This document shows, one piece after another, positions 11,997 to 24,200 of a stretch of DNA of 64,000 nucleotides. The stretch's first letter is position 1. Every line of letters starts with the position of its first letter. The translations under genes and the position numbers were made by a program. This DNA is from Patiria miniata (lineage: Eukaryota; Echinodermata; Asteroidea; Valvatida; Asterinidae). Location of the stretch: NCBI RefSeq assembly GCF_015706575.1, contig NW_024037052.1:12450711-12514710 (forward strand), given 5' to 3'. The notes below the pieces were generated by a model that worked only from the letters and a program-made list of their open reading frames with translations, ran no database searches and was not told the DNA's origin.

Positions 11997-14340
11997 ACAA
12001 AATACTATATCGGTACAAACGATGTGATACCTTTCAGCAACTACATATTATGCTGTCCATACAGTGTATGACAGAGCCAAGTATTGCTTCTTCGGCTATC
12101 TTGTTAAATAGGGTCCCCCCGGAAATTTAGCCGTGTTTAGCTGTGCGGCCTATGTTTGTTCATTTAAGTGGTCTACTGTCCCCGCCATACAGTTTTGCCC
12201 CAAAGTCACATATTCATTTAGCAGATGAACAGAGAAAATGTACACGTTTGTCAAATTTCACCCTCTTAGTCTGGGTAGTTTGTCCCGCGTTGAGTACTGA
12301 CTGCTGGAGTTATTTCTCACAAGAATTTTCTTTTTTTGCCATATATAATTATTTTCAGGAGTTTAATTTTTATATCTTTTTGAAAAGTTTGTTTATGTAG
12401 TTTGAGCAGATTGTGGCTGTATCATTGAAAACTTGAAGCTTGAGCTTTCAGATTTTACTTATTTTGGAAATTAACTCTGTTTCTTTTTAGTTTGTTGTTT
12501 TTATCATAATTATTTCTATGTTATTATTTTGTAATGAAAGACGGTTTCTGATTAAGTAGAAGAGAAGTTTATAAGTTACTGTTCAGAACAAAGGGCTTAA
12601 CGCCTGATATGGAGAGAGTATTCTGTATTGAAGCAAATAAAATTCAAAGACAAAACTTCAAAGACAAAATGGGGTGCTGCGTAGCACTTTTACACAAATC
12701 TCAACTGTTCGACAACATCGAAGATTATTACAGTTATTCAAAGTATAAACATGGTTTAACAGTAGAAATGAACTATCTACACATTTTCTAAAATTAAGAA
12801 ATAGAGTTGGAAAAACCAACTGCATATTGCCATTAGCCTAGAACAAATGCAAACATTGCAATACCATACATAGTAACAAAGAAAGTGACCTGGATTAATG
12901 AATTTTGTCCTTAAAAAGCAATCAAATTTATGTATGTCTTAAAAGAGTATGTTCTTCCACTCATCTGGAGAAAAAAACAAATTACTGGAAACGATTCGTA
13001 GTACATGTATCAGAAGTTATGCATGTTTTACCAAAAGAGCCTAGTACACTCGACGGTGCACTTTCATTGTCAACGAACTTCCCTGACAAAACCTATCTTC
13101 AGTGGGGAACACCGTACTGTGTAAGACAGGTCTGGATGACTATAAAACCTTGCTTGCAAAAATCATCCAAATGCAACATTATGTGTAAACTTTAATACTC
13201 CAAGAGGAGGGGACAGACCATGTGAACTGAGACAAAAATGATTTTCAAAATGTTTCATCTTTTATTTTGATGAACTTACAGTATTTTAAGAAACAAAAAA
13301 AGATAATGTGTTTTAACTGTTTGAATTCAACAAAGGTGGAAACACTATCTAATTATTTTGTATACTCACAAAAGTGTAATTAATCGGTAGCAAGAAATGA
13401 TGTCTCATAATGCCCCATACAGGAGGTTAATGCCCTAGAAAAGCTCCATTGGCATTTAACTTTTGATAAAAGTAATACATCCCCATTAAGATGTACAGGA
13501 TGAATTACTTTCTAAATAAGTGACACATTCTCACTAGTGAAATTTCATATGGTATGGAAATTTAAACTGAAAGCGAATGTAGACCTGACAGGAGAACGAA
13601 ACTAGTAGCCTTCCTTGTTAAAAAGTTTTCCCTGAAATGTAACTACAGATTTTGTCAGAATTCGCACTGTAGTGCATTTGTTGCTATTCATCTTAAGGTT
13701 GCCTTTTAGACAGGTTAGTTTTTCAACATATTATTTATTATAGGGCTCTATACCATGAATGATCTATGAAAATAGCTTTGTGTTATAGTCTCCATGGAGA
13801 GTTCATAATAAAAATGTGGAGAAAAAAACACGCCCTTTCCTGACACTACAAAACAAACATCGGTGGTATGTCATTAATGATTGATCGTGGTTTGATCTAC
13901 AAGATCCCTAGGAAACGAATGCAATGTAAACAACGTATCATGATGCTTCTTACCTAGGGTGTTTAAACAGCTTTGAAATAGGTTTGTCTGTAGACTTGAG
14001 GACAAGTCGCTAGACAGTCGTGTTTCGTCTGTTGGCGCCCTCAACATTCACTTGCACGGCGCACACAATTGCTGACCTCGAAATGTAAAATAACCCATTT
14101 GCAAGTGACCTATACCCTTTGGGATTTAAATTTGAAAAACAAATCTGGTACACTGACTTGCTCAGAATCCTTGGCACATTTTAACTTTGAATTCTCCAGA
14201 CCAAAGACACTGTTGCTAATCACATGATTCGGGGCAAGCTCTTGCATAGGTACGTAAGAGACGCTCATCACCAATACATTGTTCATAATGGGCGAGAATG
14301 GCACAAAGACACCAGACCATGCCGGAGCTGGGGGTTGCTA
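11997..14340 (+). repeat. Spacer between copies B and C
   Basis: No gene is supported. The first 1.9 kb matches the spacer after copy A, without the 4426-6191 transposon. The part from about 13410 recurs before copy D (about 21885-22720). The small frames here are not shared as proteins between units. Confidence 0.7.
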
Positions 14341-14475
14341 GCGTATAAAGGCTTGCCCTGAATCACGTGATATAGTAACAGTCTCTTTGGTCTTGAGAAT
14401 GCAAATTTAAACGTGCAAAGTATTGGATTAAGTCGGCGTTCCAGATTTTATTCAAATTTAACTCGCAAATGGCTT

Positions 14476-14620
14476 ATTGGTATCGACCTACACGTATATT
14501 GGGGCCGAGGATGTACATCGTCCCCGCAAGTGGCATATACCGCACGTTGCACGTATATAGCACGGTATGCTGTATCTGTCCACGCCGCGCGGTGGGTGTA
14601 CGAGCACGGCCGGCGAACTA
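14476..14620 (+). other. GC-rich conserved block upstream of copy C promoter
   Basis: Counterpart of 9030-9180: CGACCTACACGTATATTGGG, GTCCCCGCAAGTGGCAT, CCACGCCGCGCGGTGGGTG, then CGAACTAAA. It is separated from the promoter block by the MITE at 14631-14907. Confidence 0.5.
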
Positions 14621-14630
14621 AAGCCAACCA

Positions 14631-14907
14631 TATAGTTTCGGTTTGCTGTAGCACAGTGTGGTAATAACTACTGTCGTCTAGCACATCTCAATCAAACTGA
14701 TCTCACTCAGCCTCAGTGAAGATAATTGCGAGAAGACCGTCTTCCAACCTACTAATAGGCCCTAATGAAAGTAAATAATAAGCAGGACGAGTTCTTTTTA
14801 GAACTAAGCGGGACTGTTCTTATCTACTAAGCGACAGTAGTTCTACTACATCTACTAAGCGACAGTAGTTATTACCACATGGTGTTATAACGCAAACCGA
14901 AACCATA
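14631..14907. mobile_element. MITE with TATAGTTTCGG termini upstream of copy C
   Basis: Inverted ends: TATAGTTTCGGTTTGCTGTA on the left, and on the right the complement of TATGGTTTCGGTTTGCGTTA. Both continue into GTGTGGTAATAACTACTGTCG-type arms (nearly 50 bp each). There is no coding capacity. The same family sits before copy D (22723-23349). TA at the ends would suit a Tc1/mariner-type target duplication, but the superfamily is not proven. Confidence 0.75.
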
Positions 14908-14959
14908 TCGATACCCCACCATGCAAAGCTTAAAATCGTATAAACCGACTTGATTTCAA

Positions 14960-15128
14960 GTCTATGTCGGATACTCGGTGGGTGCTTTCCCTCAGCTGGA
15001 TGTGCAATATGATGATGTCATCATGACTCCGCATTAACATCGCCCACTGAAATTAAGCCTGGCAAGGCACATATTTTGCATTATGATTGAAACGTATGAA
15101 CAACACCAACGGAGAAACACGTTCTGAG
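14960..15128 (+). promoter_or_regulatory. Promoter/leader block of copy C
   Basis: Conserved block ending at donor 15129. The CRE-like site is TGATGTCA (15013-15020), one change from the palindrome. The leader contains ATG AAC AAC ACC..., an 11-codon frame (MNNTNGETRSE) open to the donor. Confidence 0.55.
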
Positions 15129-15214
15129 GTAAGTTAACAGGCCAATGCCTGCAGATATCTGTTCCCAGTTACAAAACTGTCAATCTAACAGCTGATTTTT
15201 CTGCACAGTTGCCA

Positions 15215-15620
15215 GAAAATATATTAGTTTGTTCTTTTTTTTCCTGTCTCTTTGTGCTGTCCTGTTTTTGTTTCCTGTCATGTTTGTGTTGACCGGTATG
15301 TTTTCTTCTTTTTTCCCCTGATCATGTATCCTGGAACGTTTTTTTCCCTGTGATCTGGGAGGCATTTCTATATAAACTCGGATTCTTGAAAATGCCTCCA
15401 ATGCTTTCGAATTCTGAGTGATTTTTGTACCCAAACACATAGTTTTCTCTGACAGTTGTTTAATTGTATATTTATTTAATTTAATATTACTACTATATTC
15501 AAAACGTACGTAATACAAATATACGTTTGTAATCATAATTTAAAAGTACGGAAATAACATGTCTTCTTGAATTGAATTGAATCGAATTCAAGTGAACTGA
15601 ACTTCTATAGAAGTGATTGT
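15215..15620 (+). repeat. Retroposon-tail-like relic in intron 1 of copy C
   Basis: T-rich sequence with TGTGCTGTCCTGTTTTTG, a GGGAGGCATTTCTATATAA word and a terminal GAATTGAATTGAAT tail, as seen at the 3' ends of some LINEs. It is shared at the same place by copies D (23650-24000) and G (43185-43530) and is absent from A, B and E. The 118-residue frame on the minus strand is low-complexity and not conserved. Confidence 0.5.
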
Positions 15621-15813
15621 AAATGCATAATTTATCACTAAAACAGTGAAACTAAATATAAGCATACATGCAAAAGCTATTTAAATACCGTACCAACAGA
15701 TATGTACTTCAGCCACAATCTGCAACAGATCGTATTAATAATGTCTATACGGAGTTAATGGGGAGTGTCATTCATATTTTACATGTATGTGCAGTGACCA
15801 GTGTGCGGCCACC

Positions 15814-17967
15814 ATGGATGTACAGCCTGGACATTGCTGGTTTTGTGAGAAACCTCTCCCACAGAGAACTGTGTCTTGCAGCCGATGCCCTGTTGCTGTC
15901 TACTGTGCCTCATCATGCCGGGACAGAGACACAGTCAGACACGGTGCTGTCGAGTGTGAAATATTTCAGGCAAAGAAGTGCAGCGCTTGTGGCAAACTTG
16001 GCAAAACACTTGAGGTAGGTATGAACTATGATATTGCACTACAGTGATTAGTGCAATTATTGGTTAAAAAAGTAAAAACGACACGAAAAAGATTTTGAAG
16101 ATCTGTTTAACTGTGACAATATTTAAAACAGACAAAAAGAAATTTAAGGCCTAATCAAAATTTGAGATGCAAAGTTATTAACATATTCAGGGTATGGTAT
16201 TTTCAGCACTATATTGAGAAAACCAAAACATACACAAGACAACAGGAACATTATCGACAATTTTGCTTATAGGCTACATGTACTTCTTTTATTCTCTTCT
16301 TCCAGTGTTCAGGATGCAATGACGCATGGTACTGTGATACAGACTGTCAACTGCATGGCTGGCCATTTCACAAAGCAAAATGTAAGGAAATTATGGCTTT
16401 TGTCAAACAAGTGTCACTGAAACTGAATACATCAAGACATGGTGATTTCCCCTTCTATATTGGCAATACCATGGCTAAAGACTTCCTTCAACTTGAAAAC
16501 AACGAATTGTCCACAGATAGAGTGGACAAGGAAGAGCTGACTAGGGACTATCATGTCCTCTCTGCTGGTTGTGGAAATCTGCGTAACACCGTATTGACTG
16601 CTGCTTCCTTGCCTGATGAGTACCAGGGAAAACTTTACATCACCCTCAATGACTACAACCCTTTTGTCACGGCAAGGAATGTGCTGTTTCTCTTCATATT
16701 GGTCCGCTTCGCAGACACTGACTACATTGCTTCCAGTTTGACAACCATCTGGTACTCACTCTACATTTCCAAGAGAGAGTTCGACTTGATCAAGACAAGC
16801 TTGGATGAACTCATTCAGATGAGTGCTCAGCAACTCCACGATGCCACCAAAGGACTGGTGACTGTCCTGGATGAAAACCTCAGTTATCTGAAATTTGTTT
16901 GGGGAAAGTGGCGAGCGTTGCAATGCCACCGAGACAAAAAAACCTCAATCAACCTCAAACAACAAAGGAAGGTTCTGTTTGATAACTGCCACTTTGCTAA
17001 GGTAAACCATCCTCTATATCTAATTCGTATCAACGAGAAAGATAGAAAAATGGTTGAAGAGTGGTTCGAGCACGGGCTATTTTTCCCCTACGAGGCAAAG
17101 GAAAAGAACATGCCATTTGGCAACCCAACACTAACTGCCCCAAAAGCCAGTAAAACCATTGCAGGTGAGGATGCACGCTTATTTCTTCTCCTAAACAATA
17201 CGCAAGCAGTATCACAAGAAGATGCCACATTTGAATACTGCATTCGGCCAGCTATTATTCCCTTTGAAGAATGGGACTGTTTGAGAGTAAGAGAGCACAC
17301 CCCTGGATCCCACTCCTCTCCGATGGTGATGTACCACAAGTACGTGACAAACCTCCTCCAGAAAGTCAAGAGCCTCATCCTTCAAGGAAGGCTTCTTATC
17401 CATGTCTCCTTGGCTGACAGTCTGGACTTTCCTAATCATCATCAAACCTTGAACATGCCCAACTATGACCGAATCTTCACCTCCAACCTTGCTGACTATG
17501 TTGGATTCGCTAAACTCCTACAGACATTTAAGCCACTGCTTAATTCCAGCAACAGCTACTCAGCTATTGTCACCGAGACTATGAACTGGTTCGAAGCAGT
17601 TCCTGGATCTAAACCTGCCCCTTATGATCTTTCTGACATCCAGCTTGCGAAAATAAACTATTACTGCAGTAATAGTATGACAGGAATACCACAAATACAA
17701 CATACATGGATGTATGACTACTTCAACAACACCTCTCACTTTCTCCAGTATCTCCGGGCAGATATCATGGCAGGAGGACGTGGCATACCAGCACTCAAGA
17801 AAATTCCATCGTTTCAGAATGTCAAGAAATACCACGGCATGGAAATGCGTGACTTCAGGAAGGGACTGAACAAGCTTGTACCATTCCAGTACCTGGTTAA
17901 TAAACGAGACCTTAATGTGAATAACTCATTGGACAGAGCAGTAGAGTGGTGCCTGCCAAAAAGTTAG
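15814..17967 (+). CDS. Double-MYND zinc finger / DUF4470 protein, copy C (620 aa, 2 coding exons)
   Basis: The coding exons are 15814-16014 and 16306-17967 (phase 0). At 291 bp intron 2 is the shortest of the recent copies because the SINE region is gone. Finger 1 reads CWFC, CSRC, YC..SC, RH....C; finger 2 reads CSAC / CSGC, YC..DC, FHKAKC. In DUF4470 the usual VMARNVLFLFML reads VTARNVLFLFIL, a rare change in the most conserved block. The C-terminus is typical (YHGMEMRDFRKGLNKLVPF, AVEWCLPK). The ATG is in GCCACCATGG. An alternative acceptor 7 nt downstream (GACCAG) would put the leader ATG in frame and add MNNTNGETRSE-CAAT. Intron 1 carries the same retroposon relic as D and G, grouping these three. 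Confidence 0.9.
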
Positions 17968-20700
17968 ACAAAATACCTTACCGGTAAAAAAGATGTGATA
18001 CCTTTCAGCATCTACATATGCTGTCCATACAATGTGCACGTGTGTGGCAGAACAAAATATGCTGTTTTGTGAAATACATGTATGTAGAAATTTTCCCCTG
18101 GAAATATAGCCGCGTTACATTTACTTGTGCGGCCACTGATTGTTCGTTTAAATACTAGCTCTCTGTCGTTAAGTTTCCCCCCCCAAAAAAAAGTCACATA
18201 TTCAGTTAGCAGATCAGCAGAGATCGTTGGTGCACGTGCCTTCCTTACTTGCGTGGTGCGTCCTGCTCGAGTCCTAACTGCTGGCGTTATTTGGTGTATC
18301 ATAACATTGTTCTTTTTACCATTATGCCCCTATATAATTATTTTCAGTGGTTCAATTTAATATTTTTGGAAAGTTTATTTATGAAGAATAGGTTGGTGAC
18401 TGTATCATTGAAAAACTTAGATTTTACTTATTTTGAAATTTAAGAGTAGTTACTGTTCAGAACAAAGGGCTCAACACATGATCTAGGGAGCGTGTTCTGT
18501 TTGAAGTAAACAGTATTTAAACTTCAAAGACAAAATTGGATGCTGCGTATCACATATACACAAACTTCCACTGTTTGACAACATCGAAGATTATTACAAC
18601 AATTCAAAGTATAAACATGGTTTAAACAGCAGAAATGACAAATGTACACCAAATTAAAAAAAAAAAACCAACGCATATTGCCATTTAGAACAAATGCAAA
18701 CAACGCAATACCATACAGTCAGAGTGAGTCAAAAAGATTTTTTCTTAAAAAGCAATCAAATTTAAGTATGTCTTAAAAGAAAATGTTCTTCCACTCATCT
18801 AAAGAAAAAAAGAATTACCAAAATTGATTCATGCTATCAGAAGTTATGCATGCTTTACCGAAAGAACCTATGGAATGCAATTTTAAGCTATTAAGCTGCC
18901 TTAGCATTATATGGAAGCAGCTTAAAAGCCGAGTTATTGTATTACATATTACACACAGGCATTCAAGTAAAAATGAGATTACATATTATTTTAACTGTTA
19001 GATTTTGTGTTTTGAATATAAGGAGCAAGTCGACTATTTTTCTGAAATATTCATGGTTCAAAGTTACTAGTCAATAACATGTAGTTTATCCCTGATTTTT
19101 TAAAATAAGTTTTGGTCCTTATAATGAAGAGATTCTTTACATGTTAATAAAATAATCAAACGTCGGTTTGGCTCCAGTTTCGACTGCAAGTTACAGGCAT
19201 TTAATATATTATTCCAATGGGTAAAACTCCAAACATTGCCTTTGTTTTATCTGATTCATTTGTTGAACCAGAAAAGATGCCTATTTCCAGCCGAAATTCA
19301 GAATTTGAAGGGACCTAATCAGTAAGCCAAAGCTGACGGCAAATTCGATGTTTGAGAAAAGCTTTAATGGACGCACCTGATAAAGATCTTTTAGAGTATC
19401 GTTAATGTTGATGTAACACTAGTTTCTTGAACAAATAGGTCAGAGGGTTTTTTTTTAAGCCTAAGCTAGCAATGTACCGTTTGCTCTCTTATGATGATTG
19501 TACATTGTGCATGGTTTTGAAAATACAGAATAATTACGATTACATGTGGCCATGAAAGAATCGTCTTAAACAATTGCTGAATGTTTTTTGTACCCAAATG
19601 ATTACAAATTATTATTTGAAACTTTGAAATACTCAAGAATTCTTACGCAACGGTGTAGCGTGAATTTACGTTTTTATGAAATTCGGACTCATTGGTAATA
19701 ACGCGCATGCGTAAGTATGGTAATTAGGAAAGTGACCGGTCACGTGAGAAGGATTAACCAATAATAGGGAAAAGGGGTCCGATTTTCATAGGAGTCGGAT
19801 TTTCATGTGACAAGGGCACTGATATCTATGTTTACTATTATTGTGACTATTCATGTGTAAACAGTGTGTTTTTTTTCGTAAAAAGTCCAATCACATATCT
19901 TCAAAATATTGAAATTTGCCGAATAGTTGAAACTCGGATGACACGATTCAGAATTAAATTAGATCGTTTCTATGGAATCCCATATACAACATTTCGTTCA
20001 CTTTCTTAAATATTGATATATTATTAAAGTCAGAAGATGAACACAAATTCAGAGACAATATTATTCTATATCTTAGAATGTCGTATGAAGCCTGAAACAC
20101 TGGTTGTTTAGCGAATCAAAACGTTTTGGGAAGAGACAACAAGCAACATTTACCCAAGAATCACCGGCTTTAAAACGTGATTTCTGACCAAAAGCAATTT
20201 GTGAACACAATTTCAATCCATCAAAATCATTACCTTCCTCATGCAATCTGCAGCTTTTGAAAAATTGGAAGTGAATTTTATTATAAAACGTAGTTTGTGC
20301 TTTTTTTAAGCTGTGATTTGAACCATTGTTATAAATCAAATCTTTTAATAAGTTGCAATTAATAACGTGCTACTGTAAACACATGTATTCGATTGTATGC
20401 TGTGTTGTTGGCTGATATAATGATTACGCTATTAATTAAACAGTGCAAAGAAATTTGTTTTAATGGGATTTCATTCTTGGGGAGAATAAATCTCATATAG
20501 CAATTTTCAGACAATCAACATTTTCTGGTGTTCGAATCATTCTTTATTCTGCCCTAGCCTGCATATTATCAGTGCAGTGAGTACAACAACCGACTTGATG
20601 CATGTTAATCTTTAATATACGCCGAGTCTACATTTAGAAGGTTGTGGAAAACAGCTGTAGTTCCGCGCTTCTTTACAGAGGATTTGTGTTTGGAAAACCT
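17968..20700 (+). repeat. 3' spacer of copy C
   Basis: No gene is supported. The spacer matches those after A, B, E and G over long stretches (for example a GTACCRTTTGCTCTCTTWTGATGATTG segment near 19470, also near 35510 and 49340). The 88-residue minus-strand frame at 20073-20339 is not preserved in the matching spacers. Confidence 0.7.
19645..19810 (+). repeat. Interspersed repeat shared with 63265-63430
   Basis: Shared words in order: CGGTGTAGC.TGAATTTA, CGGACTCATTG, GCGCATGC, TAATTAGGA, GTTTAACCAATAA-like, AGTC.GATTTTCATATGA-like. Identity is moderate. This is the only family seen both inside the array and downstream of it. The type is unknown and no coding frame is present. Confidence 0.55.
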
Positions 20701-20708
20701 GTAATAAT

Positions 20709-21720
20709 CCATCGGCAGAATATTCAGCTCCCTTTACCTCAGTGCTCTCAGTACACATCTGTATGTGGTGTTTTTGTTGTATTCCTTGTCGAGATTTTCT
20801 CCACCAGAATGCAATACTGACATTACATGATTACATGCATTATATTGCAGGCTTCACAATATCCTGTATTGCCAGCCCATTGTTATGTTGCATGCAAGTT
20901 ATTAATGTCCTATAAGTATTAGTATTTATGATGTATGTGTCCCTTTTCCGCTTGTTTATATATTTGACTATAATTTCCAATTCTGGTGTATCTTTCCTAC
21001 ACCCTCGTTCGATTTTCCACTCAGGTTTTCAATTTTTAAACGTTTAAGAATAAAGTAACATAATATCGAAAATAACTTTATCAAAAGAAAGCCTTCATAC
21101 CCATTAAAGATGGAAGTACATTGTACACTTGAAATGTGAGGATTTTTCCTACGCTGATGTTAAGGAGGCATGCATCATTGCATGGATGCGAGTAATTCAT
21201 TAGTAGAAAGCTAAAAAAAAATATAATCGTTTATGATTAAACTAACAACCACACTGGCAGGGTTTTAAGTTCGTATCTTTCGTTTTCGATTCCCCTCATG
21301 TATAAAGTTGAAGAATCCTGAAGGAAAATCAATATTTGTATTTAACAGCACAATGTCGATGTTGACCACCAGCAGTGGCGTAGCCAGGAATTTTTCAGTG
21401 GGGGGGGGGGGGGGGGGGGGGGCGTCATGTAGATCAATGATAATTTTTTTAGAAACCCCAAATCTCAGTTGGGGGGGGGGGCGACTGGGGGGGCGACAAG
21501 GTTTCATGGGGGGCTCCCCCCACGCCCCCCCCCTCCCCCGTGGCTACGCCACGGACCACCAGACATAATATTCCATGAAGGCCTTGTCTGCAGCTTTTCA
21601 TTTCTTGTTTGCATTTGTAGGTTGGACCGAACGAGAGGGTACAAAAACTAAATTCACACTTCAGAAATTCCTGGTGAACTCACAAAGCCTATATGAACTG
21701 TATGTTTTGCAATGGCGCAA
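20709..21720 (+). repeat. Array spacer segment (copy of 1-1009)
   Basis: Starts with the TAATCCATCGGCAGAATATT word and follows the 1-900 segment and the 36605-37625 segment in the same order (GTGGTGTTTTTGTTGTATTCC; ACCACACTGGCAG; TTTCGTTTTCGA). It is interrupted by the MITE at 21373-21554. Confidence 0.7.
21373..21554. mobile_element. hAT-like MITE with 8-bp TSD
   Basis: Ends CAGTGGCGTAGCCAGG and GGCTACGCCACGG form imperfect inverted repeats, flanked by ACCACCAG at 21365-21372 and 21555-21562. The equivalent unoccupied site is visible near 786 (TTCACCAGACA) in the spacer of copy A. The interior is G-runs on one side and C-runs on the other, able to fold back. CAGTGGCG ends and an 8-bp duplication fit hAT. 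The glycine- and proline-rich frames it creates are artefacts. Confidence 0.8.
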
Positions 21721-21884
21721 CGTAGAATGCAAATAAATCTGTGGCGCACATGGTTTTGCACACACACAAACACTTCAGATAAACCTTTCATAACAGTTGG
21801 TCATATACATGTAGTTTTCTTTCGATAGTTCATTCCAACACCATTTCTGCGCTGAAATTCTTCAGTTTTGACAACAGGCATCCC

Positions 21885-22720
21885 CCAGAAAAGCTTCATT
21901 GGACCATTCAACTTTTGATAAAAGCAATACAATCATCATTAAGATGTACAGGATGCATTACGTTTAAATAAGTGACACATTCTCACTAGTGAAATTTCAC
22001 ATGGTATGAACATTGACCTTTGTCAGGAAAACGAAACTAGCAGCCTTCCTTGTTAAAAAGTCTTCCCTGGAATGTAATTACAGATTTCGTCAGAATTCGC
22101 ATTGTTGTACTAATTGTAGTGCATTTGTTGCTATTCATCTTGTCTTTTTGACAGGTTAGTTTTTCAACATATTATTTATTACAGGGATCTATACCATAAA
22201 TGATCTACGAAGACAGCTTTGTGTTCTACAGTCTCCATGGAGAGTTCATTATAAAAATGAAAAAAAAAAAAAAACACGGCCTTTCCTATCACTAAAAAAA
22301 TAAACATCGCTGGTATGTCACTGATGATTAATCGTGGTTTGATCCACAAGATCTTCAGGAAATGAATGCAATGTAAACAACGTATCGTGATGCTATTTAC
22401 AAAGGGTGTTGAAACAGTTTTGAAATAGGTTTGTCTGTAGACTTGAAGACAAGTCGCTTCAGTCGTGTTTTGTCTGTCGGCGCCCCCAACATGTACATGC
22501 ACGGCGCACACAATCGTGTTTATTAATTGCTGGCCTCGACATGCATAATAAGCTATTTGCATGTGACCTATACCCTTTGGGATTTAAATTCGAAAAACAT
22601 CTGGTACACTGACTTGCTCAGAATGCTTGGCACATTTTAACTTTGAATTCTCTAGACCAATGACTCTGTTGCTAATCACCTAATTCGGGGCAAGCTCTTG
22701 CATAGGTACGTAAAACCAAC
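21885..22720 (+). repeat. Spacer segment upstream of copy D
   Basis: Copy of the 13430-14270 spacer (AACTTTTGATAAAAGCAATAC, CTCACTAGTGAAATTTCA, GACAAGTCGCT, GGCGCCC.CAAC.T). No gene is supported; the 127-residue minus-strand frame at 22179-22562 depends on a private A-run. Confidence 0.65.
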
Positions 22721-22763
22721 CATATAGTTTCGGTTAGCTGTAACACCGTGTGGTAATAACTAT

Positions 22764-23170
22764 TATACAACACCTGAATAAATCCCCGTCATCTTATTGG
22801 TGGATCGTTGATCACATGTCTTGAATTATTCGTACCAATGCACGGCGCGCAACGCGCAGTGCAATGGTAGTACTATTGCACTGTGATTAGAAGTACCATT
22901 GCACTGTCACTGCACATGTTGCCGATGGTGGCGCTGTGGTGTTTAAATAGGCAATAAAAGTTCTGAACTTATTGAACTGTTTTGAGTTCTAAACTTATGG
23001 AAAAGTTTTAAGGTGAGATAAATTGAATATTATAGTTCTCAACCTGTTGAACAGTTTGCATAATATGAAAGCTCTGAACTTGTCAAACTTGTAAACAATT
23101 TTTAACCTGAATAAATTGGCTATTAAAAGTCAACCAATCAGATGACGAGGATTTATTCAGGTGTTATATA
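22764..23170. mobile_element. Inner MITE with TATAYAACACCTGAATAAATCC ends
   Basis: Inverted ends of about 37 bp: TATACAACACCTGAATAAAT... on the left and the complement of TATATAACACCTGAATAAAT... on the right, both continuing through CGTCATCT.ATTGG. It sits inside the outer element. The interior holds a 'GTACCATTGCACTGT' inverted pair. No transposase frame is present. Confidence 0.8.
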
Positions 23171-23171
23171 A

Positions 23172-23310
23172 AACAAATAATAAATGTTTTACGTTCGTGA
23201 CAGATGAAATGTTCTATTCCACTCGGCTTCGCCACGTGAAATGGAACATTTCATCTGTCACCTCATGAAATTATTCTTTCCATTGCACTCACAAACATTC
23301 ATTATTTGTA
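23172..23310. repeat. Third fold-back inside the stack
   Basis: Arms ACAAATAATAAATGTTT / AAACATTCATTATTTGT and GTGACAGATGAAATGTTC / GAACATTTCATCTGTCAC flank a CGGCTTCGCC loop. It probably represents a separate small MITE or the tip of the outer one. Confidence 0.65.
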
Positions 23311-23409
23311 TATTATTACCACATTGTGTTACTGCACACCGAAACTATACTCGATACTCCACCATGCAAAGCCTAACCAATAACCAACTTGATTTCAAGT
23401 CCATTTGTC

Positions 23410-23569
23410 TGTTACTCAGGGGGTGAATTCCCTCAGCTGGATGTGCAATATGTTGACGTCGTCATGAATCAACATTGACTTTGCCCACCAAATAGAGCCT
23501 GCCAGTGCACATGATTTTGCATTATATTTAAAACATATGAACAACACCAAAGGAGCAACACGTACAGAG
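23410..23569 (+). promoter_or_regulatory. Promoter/leader block of copy D
   Basis: Conserved block ending at donor 23570. CRE-like TGACGTCG lies at 23454-23461. The leader includes ATG AAC AAC ACC, an 11-codon frame (MNNTKGATRTE) open to the donor. Confidence 0.55.
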
Positions 23570-23649
23570 GTAAGTTATAAGGCCAATTTCTGCAGATATG
23601 TGCTCCCAGTTACAAGACTTTCAATCTAACGCTGATTTCTCTGTACAAT

Positions 23650-24000
23650 TGCCAGAAATTAAATTTGTATTATTTTGTTTTCTTTTCTGTCTCCTTGTGC
23701 TGTACCGTGTTTTTGTTCCCTGTCATGTTTGTGTTGATCAGTCTATTTTCTTCTCTCCCCGGCCTTATCGTCTATCCTTGTAAGTTTTTCCCCTGTGATT
23801 TGGGAGACATTTCTATACTTGACAATGCCTTCATGCTTTCAATTCTGATCGAGTAATTTAGTACATAACATATACTTTCCCTGACTGTTTTTATTGTATA
23901 CTATTTAATTCAATATACGTTTTACGTTTGTATTTATCACGATTTGAATGTACGGACATAAATTGTCTACTTGAATTAAAGTGAACTTAACTTCCATAGA
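23650..24000 (+). repeat. Retroposon-tail-like relic in intron 1 of copy D
   Basis: Same relic as at 15215-15620 and 43185-43530, with TGTGCTGTACCGTGTTTTTG, GGGAGACATTTCTATA and a TTGTCTACTTGAATT end. It marks C, D and G as one lineage. Confidence 0.5.
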
Positions 24001-24200
24001 AGTGATTTTAAATGCATAATTTATCACTGAAACTACATATCAGCATACATGTTTGTGGTGAAATTTGCAAAAGCTATACTGTGTCAACAGAATGATGAAG
24101 TTCAGCCACAATCTGAAACAGACTGTATCAGATATTGTCCACAGAGTTAAAGTGTCGTTCATATTCTACATGTATGTGCAGTGACCAGTGTGCGGCCACC

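Larger units (their letters stand above)
22723..23349. mobile_element. MITE stack upstream of copy D (outer element)
   Basis: Outer ends are TATAGTTTCGGT and its exact complement ACCGAAACTATA, with inner arms GTGTGGTAATAACTA / ATTATTACCACATTGTGTTA, the same family as 14631-14907. It is enlarged because at least one other element is inserted within it (22764-23170), next to a third fold-back (23172-23310). It ends about 60 bp before the CRE block of copy D. Confidence 0.8.

Noticed and set aside
21265-21651. Glycine- or proline-rich frames
   Set aside because: Products of the G- and C-runs of the hAT-like MITE; absent from the matching spacers.
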